A stretch of DNA of 64,000 nucleotides, from assembly GCA_020152595.1 (NCBI GenBank), contig JAIGNY010003010.1:310001-374000 (forward strand). The letters are read 5' to 3'. This document shows positions 59,147 to 64,000 of the stretch, piece by piece. A program made the position numbers and the translations under genes. Source of the DNA: Chiridota heheva. Lineage: Eukaryota > Echinodermata > Holothuroidea > Apodida > Chiridotidae. The first letter of the stretch is position 1. The number at the start of each line of letters is the position of its first letter. Below the pieces are notes generated by a model. That model did not search any database and was not told the origin of the DNA. It saw only the letters and a program-made list of their open reading frames with translations.

Positions 59147-59909
59147 TTGCCATTGCTTATCTAGCCTTTGAAACCCCCACCCCCCCTCTTTCATCCAGTT
59201 TCTCCTTGACAGCCAAAAACCCATAAAGTAGGTGTTAGTGCTAAATTGTCATAACCCTAAATGTTTTCCCTGTGTTGGTTGTGTATCTGAGGTATCTCCA
59301 TAAGGAAGACGTTAATCATTTACTACCGTTTCTTTATTCAGCATCTCATAAGTGGTTCCCATTGTTTGTATAACAAAGCTGCCTGGTAACGAAGGTAGAA
59401 TTAGATGCAAGGAAGAAATATTTAACATGATACAAAACTTTTGTCTGATCACTCAAAATTGATTTCATTTAAGTTATTGATCCAATTGTGAGATATTGGA
59501 GTAACAGATGGGTGTCAAAATTGTATATGTAAGCAGTGGTGGATTTAAAGGGGTGGCTGCTGGCCATATGTGCACCCAACCCCCAGCCCAGATTAATTAT
59601 TATATTAAAATATTTTTTAATGAAAGAATAAAGAAAGGGCATCATAATCTAAAAGGTAGGGCAATTTTAACACATACCTAATACACCCGCCCTAGCAATT
59701 ATATCCGGTGTCACAAAGTGAAGTACACCACAAAAGTATAAGAGGTCAAATGGTACCTCCCCCATGAAAAAAAATCCTGGATCCAGCACTCTCTCTAAGT
59801 GTAGTAATGACCTCCATTTTCTTGAGTGTGATTTATACAGAAATCTATTAGAATTTGATGAAAAACATGTCCCTGTAATTGGTAATATTATTATGGAGAT
59901 GAGAAAAAT

Positions 59910-59998
59910 AGGTCCTGCAAATGGGTCCTGCAAATGGGTCCTGCAAATGGGTCCTGCAAATGGGTCCTGCAAATGGTCCTGCAAATGGGTCCTGCAAA
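59910..59998 (+). repeat. 13-bp minisatellite, 7 copies
   Basis: Unit GGTCCTGCAAATG, with one copy shortened by one base near 59965. Confidence 0.92.
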
Positions 59999-60490
59999 AC
60001 TCAAATTTTCAAAGGCATGACCCCACTTAAACTTATGCCGAGTTTCTTTCCCAGAAGAACATAAACTAAAAGGTCCAACTACAAATAAATGTCAAAACAA
60101 GGCACAAAGTTTCATCTGCGAAATCAAATGCAAAGAGGAATATGAATATTTGATTGGTTTAATTGGTCTTTTGGGATTTCTGGTCAAATTTTAACATGAA
60201 TGTTGCCATGATACAGCATATTTAAGTTAACCAATGCTGACCTAGCCTCACACATCCATCCATCCACCCACCCACACAAAAACCTGGCTTGAACCCAAAT
60301 ACTGCTGCAGGGTTGTAATTTGAGTCATCCAGAAAATGGGGGGGACATGGTCTCTTATCCAAAAAGTTGGGGGAGGAGGGTGGACAGAAGGCTAATTTTC
60401 CCAAAATCATTTACTGGTTTTTCAAAAGTATTCAGAAAATTGGGGTGACATCATCAACAAACTGCCTATCCAGTATATCACCTTTTACTA

Positions 60491-60854
60491 ATTCTCGAGG
60501 TCGGAGAGATGTAACCATGTACGGGCTCAGTACGGTTTTGCTACTGTAAGTTGGGAGGGAAACTTTATCATTACAGTCAATAGGAATTTTTTATAAATAC
60601 TTGTGTTGCCTTAGCCAGTCAGCGAAAATTAATGGTACTCATATATGTTGGAAACTATTATCTAATACACAACATTTGTGAAGAAAATAAATTCTGTCCA
60701 GTATTTGTTAAAAAATGACTAAAAATAGGTTTTTCTTCCATTGACTGCAATGATAACTGACTGTTTGATTTCCCCTTTGAAGTCTGAGATGGTCAAAAAA
60801 GCATTGTTACGTCGCCGTACACTACAACATTCCCGGATGTCTGACCTCCAGAAT
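60491..60854 (+). mobile_element. Family-B MITE
   Basis: From ATTCTCGAGGTCGGAGAGAT to GTCTGACCTCCAGAAT, with ACGGGCTCAGTACGGTTTTG and CCAGTCAGCGAAAATTAATG inside. Its ends show the inverted repeat best among the three copies. It lies in the intron between the exons at 57451 and 62317. Confidence 0.8.
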
Positions 60855-61214
60855 ATGTTCTCTCATCATTTTTATTATCTGTTCAAGGAGCAGGGCCGGA
60901 TTAAGCAAGTACAGGGCCTGTAGCATTTTCAAATGTGGGGCCCTGATCTAAGAAAGGCTTGCAAATTTAATAGTCACAGTAATCTTGTTTATATTTTATG
61001 TACAACTTATAAATCATGGAGTGACATACAAATTATGCATGTACTGTAGTGTAAGCCCACATTAATCAACACAGTTTTACCTAGGGCTGCGGGGCCCCCA
61101 AATGTGTGTGCCTGTAGCATACCTTGATACTACATTAATCCGGCACGAGCAAAGAGTTGTTATTTCTGACTTTCATACATCATAAAGATATCACACCAAC
61201 TGCTGATTATGTGC

Positions 61215-61403
61215 AAACGGCTCCGATGTATTCTTGGAGCTGGAAAAAATCTAGGATTCCTAGGAAAAAACGGGAATTTGCAGGAAGGTAAGAAAAAAAA
61301 AACATGAAATTATTTTTTTTATTTCTAGAGTAAACAAGAGTATATGTGGTTAATATGTGCTCTTAAAACGTCCTACATGTAACTGCGTGATGAAAAGTAC
61401 ATG
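61215..61403 (+). repeat. Dispersed repeat, copy 2
   Basis: TTGGAGCTGGAAAAAATCTA, AAACAAGAGTATATGTGGTT and GCGTGATGAAAAGTACATG parallel the sequence at 49705-49890 in the same orientation. Confidence 0.6.
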
Positions 61404-62316
61404 AAATTGCAAAAGAGGGTAGTAGTAGGATTATATTATTATAATTTATTTTTATTTTTTACCCGAAGGAGTGTTTCTACCAGTTAAGCTCTTGGGAGTT
61501 TTCTAGAGCGCTTCTTTTTCACATCATACATTTTGATTATAATTTGTAAAAATTCTTGAGTTTTTTTTTACAATCTTGTTATGCAATACTTTGTAAATTG
61601 ATTGCCCAATGTATACAATGTATAGAAACAAATTGAATTGAATTTCTAAAATTTTGATTAACTAACTGAACTTTGTCAATCTCTATCTTCATATCCTCTG
61701 TCAATCTCTATCCTCATAACCTCTATCAGTTTCTGGTACAAAGATCAATGAAAAATGATATGAGTAAAAAAAATCTTCAATGTAGGTACAGCCATCAAAT
61801 ACCATACATATAAAAAGTGCATATAACCCCATTAAGAATTTCAATTGAAGTAATGTACTGTCTTCATTTTCAAGAATAAAAGCTTTTGTGAATTTTCAAT
61901 GACGCTGTTCACACAATGGTCTTTCAACATCAGCTGTCTATGTAGTTTGTCTTTTTATTTCACAAAAAGATACCGTCATGCTCTTGAAAACCACGTCATT
62001 TCTCTTTTTAATAAGTGGACTCTTTTCATAGGCATTGCATTTTCCAAAACTTAAGCTGTAATCATGAATATATTTACTATATGTACTTGATTATTACTTT
62101 CATGTATAATGCACGTAAGAAAAGCATTTAAATGCATTTTTTCATAAGGTTGGTCCCGCATGAATTAGGCAGAAGGCCAAGAATCCCCTAGTATCTCTTT
62201 GGTCCAATTTACGAATGGTCCATTTTGGACCAGTGAACTTTTACATTGAAATTAGTTTTGTGAAAATTTCCGATATTGGTTTGAAATGTTTTTATATGTG
62301 TAATTTATCTTATCAG
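61404..62316. other. Intron, no gene seen
   Basis: AT-rich. A short CTGTCAATCTCTATCCTCATA triplication lies at 61673-61735. No exons were recognised. Confidence 0.35.
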
Positions 62317-62483
62317 ACATTGCAAATCAGAGACTTGCCTGAAGAAGATGCAGTGCAAAAACTGCTGGACTCCATTCCGAAGGACCGTCTTGTCCAGAAT
62401 GGCCAATCACAGGATCAAGATATCGCCTATCTCATTCCAACTCGGCTTCCACCAGGAATTGAGTGCCAGCGCAAAAACACAAA
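62317..62483 (+). CDS. CCDC33-like exon (167 bp)
   Basis: Acceptor TTTATCTTATCAG and donor ACAAA|GTAAAT enclose 55 codons plus two bases in phase 0: TLQIRDLPEEDAVQKLLDSI, PKDRLVQNGQSQDQDIAYLI, then PTRLPPGIECQRKNT. GC content, codon use and acidic/polar helix composition are clearly coding. It joins in frame to the exons on both sides. It precedes the coiled-coil exon, so it likely lies in the linker between the N-terminal part and the coiled coil of the protein. Confidence 0.82.
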
Positions 62484-62699
62484 GTAAATGGATTATTTTA
62501 TTCTTAGGTTGAAACTAAATAATGACCAAGCCACAATTTGTTCGAGGGGATATCAATTTCATTTAATTTTGTTGAATTCAATTTCTTTTCTTTTTATTTC
62601 CAATGTACACTAGGTCATCAATTCATGTAACAAAACATAACACTGTATAATAAACAACAACTGAGGATGCAAGATAAAATCAATTTTCTTTAAAAATCA

Positions 62700-62940
62700 G
62701 ATTAGAAATTAACATCATGAAAATTTCCTGAAAAGGGTAAAAAGTTCCTGAAAATTGAAGAATGCTTACAAAAATTGAAGAAGATTTCCCAAAATTTTAA
62801 TGATTTCCCAATTTGCAGCAATGTTGCATGAAAACTTTTATTTTCCAGTGAAATTTGTCCACTTGTCACTGGAAAATTTTTGGGGCTCTTGTCACCCGGA
62901 GGGGTCACCCTTTCTATGCCTTTGCCCTTTGGCACAATAT
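62700..62940 (+). repeat. GAAAATT family copy, short
   Basis: AAATTTCCTGAAAAGGG, AAAATTGAAGAAGATTTCCC, then CAATTTGCAGCAATGTTGCA and GTCACCCGGAGGGGTCACCC. It is a short member of the family seen at 18180 and 23870, inserted in the 532-bp intron. Confidence 0.6.
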
Positions 62941-63015
62941 TACCTTTGCTCAGGATGTGACAACAAGTCTCACTAAGTCATTTTGTAAGCATAAAAATTG
63001 TCTTCATTATTTTAG

Positions 63016-63269
63016 ATCTGCGGGGAACAGCTCCGACAACTTTGCCCTCAACATCCTTAACTCCCAGCAGCAAGAGATAGATAATTACAAACAGGCTCTC
63101 CAGAGGATGGGGGAGGAAATGGTCTCTCTTCAGTCATCTATGACAAAGTTGGATGATGAAAACAGCTCTCTACGAAGGCAGATGAATATGCATGAAGATG
63201 CTGCAAAGGCATTGGCCGACACAGAATCACTTCAGGAGTTGACCAGAGCGGAACTGATCGAAAAACACT
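63016..63269 (+). CDS. CCDC33: CCDC33-like coiled-coil exon (254 bp)
   Basis: Acceptor CATTATTTTAG and a perfect GTAAGT donor bound one base, 84 codons and one base. The peptide has NSQQQEIDNYKQALQRMGEE then MVSLQSSMTKLDDENSSLRR, MNMHEDAAKALADTESL and LTRAELIEKH. Heptad spacing of L, M and I with E/K/Q between them marks a coiled coil of roughly 60 residues. The N-Y-x-x-A-x-x-x-M...L-x-x-E-N-x-x-L-R ... LT-x-A-E-L arrangement resembles CCDC33, a testis-associated coiled-coil protein in vertebrates (from memory, not a search). The gene continues past the window. Confidence 0.75.
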
Positions 63270-63379
63270 GTAAGTTGTCTGCATTTGTTTTATTGATTAT
63301 CAAAAACTTAATTACTAGCATGAATGATTTTCGGTTCCAATGCTAACAGCATAAGGAACCTATGCAGTCATGCTGGCAT

Positions 63380-63450
63380 GTGTGTGTATGTATGTATGTA
63401 TGTATGTATGTGTGTGTGTGTGGGCGTATGTATGTATGTATGTATGTCTG
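63380..63450 (+). repeat. (GTAT)n / (GT)n microsatellite
   Basis: TGTGTGTATGTATGTATGTA followed by GTGTGTGTGTGTGGGCG and a second GTATGTATGTATGT run. It abuts the duplicated sequence that follows. Confidence 0.9.
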
Positions 63451-63451
63451 T

Positions 63452-64000
63452 AAGCTCGTAAGCACGATATCTCAAAAATGATACACTAGATTCATGTCAT
63501 GTGTGGTACACAGATAGCCCATGGTATGTAGATGTGACCTATTGTTTTTGACAGTGATGTCATGCATATTAATGAGTAGGTTCGGCTTAATGTAAAAATC
63601 TTAAAATGCTCTTATGTTAACAATAGCATGTCTGTTTTGATTCATATTTGGAATAAATGTGATGTTAGCTAGTGTGTGCATGTCCACGGTGTTTATAAAA
63701 TGTTGAATTACATTGATATGCATAGTGGGCGGGGCTTAATAGGATTTTACTAAAGAGAGCTTGTAAGCATGGTATCTCAAAAAGGGTAAACTGGATTCAT
63801 GTCATATGTGGTACACAGATAGTCCATGGTCTGTAGATGTGCCTTATTGTTTTTGGTGGTGATATCACGCATATTAATGGCGGGGCTTAATATAAAAATC
63901 TTGAAATGCTCATAATTATTTTGATAATCACATGTTTGGTTTGTTTCATATTTGTTATAATTTTGATTTAAGCTAGTGTGTACATGTTCATTGTATAAAA
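63452..64000 (+). repeat. ~310-bp tandem duplication, cut by edge
   Basis: AAGCACGATATCTCAAAAAT, GATTCATGTCATGTGTGGTA, CACAGATAGCCCATGG and ATTAATG...GGCTTAATGTAAAAATC at 63460-63610 recur at 63766-63905. The second copy is at roughly 85-90% identity and runs to the window end. It lies in the intron after the coiled-coil exon. Confidence 0.85.

Noticed and set aside
62215-62316. Upstream extension of the exon at 62317 to an ATG at 62215
   Set aside because: The extension is Phe/Tyr-rich and precedes a good acceptor (TTTATCTTATCAG). The phase with the exon at 57451 fits splicing at 62316.
62855-63015. Upstream extension of the coiled-coil exon in the 163-codon ORF
   Set aside because: That part is the end of a dispersed repeat plus an intron tail. 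The acceptor TTATTTTAG at 63015 gives the matching phase.

Overview
This is AT-rich nuclear DNA from an animal. It holds no long open genes. Instead there are short exons with GT/AG borders, introns of about 0.5 to 9 kb, pseudo-tRNA SINE heads, MITE-like elements and an unusually dense set of tandem arrays. The recognisable proteins are an E2F4/5-type factor and a CCDC33-like coiled-coil protein, both metazoan. The SINE and the dispersed repeats resemble those of marine invertebrates (echinoderm, hemichordate or mollusc). I cannot name the species.

Layout. (1) 0-8.6 kb, + strand: the 3' end of an unrecognised gene, with a clear terminal exon at 8308-8546 and two weaker exon candidates upstream. 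Between them lie a TTAA-bounded MITE, a 39-bp minisatellite and a 2.5-kb array of 37-bp units. A 5'-truncated LINE fragment sits in that array, flanked by a 10-bp target duplication. (2) 8.6-31.4 kb: no supported coding sequence apart from a weak first-exon candidate at 26960. It holds a G-rich 18-bp array (11.9-12.6 kb), a 2.9-kb 40-bp array (15.2-18.1 kb), an inverted-arm candidate transposon (19.1-20.7 kb), long (TA)n, and a 2.6-kb 24-bp array (28.8-31.4 kb). (3) 31.7-34.4 kb, - strand: three exon pieces of an E2F4/5-like gene. The middle one is split by a 264-bp MITE. An expected exon was not found and neither were the DNA-binding exons, so the locus looks disrupted or remnant. (4) 36.2-63.3 kb, + strand: a CCDC33-like gene. 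Its last five exons (47531, 48557, 57451, 62317, 63016) agree in splice phase; 39255 and 41772 are probable and 36163 is weak. The gene runs off the right edge.

At least three small non-autonomous element families recur: A (TTAA ends, ~545 bp), B (~370 bp, ends near ATTCTNGAGGTCGGA) and C (~265 bp, ends CATNNNTTGT). Most long ORFs in the window are artefacts of repeat units whose length is a multiple of three. Nothing suggests a prokaryotic, viral or CRISPR system. The strongest biological observation is the family-C insertion inside the conserved E2F exon.
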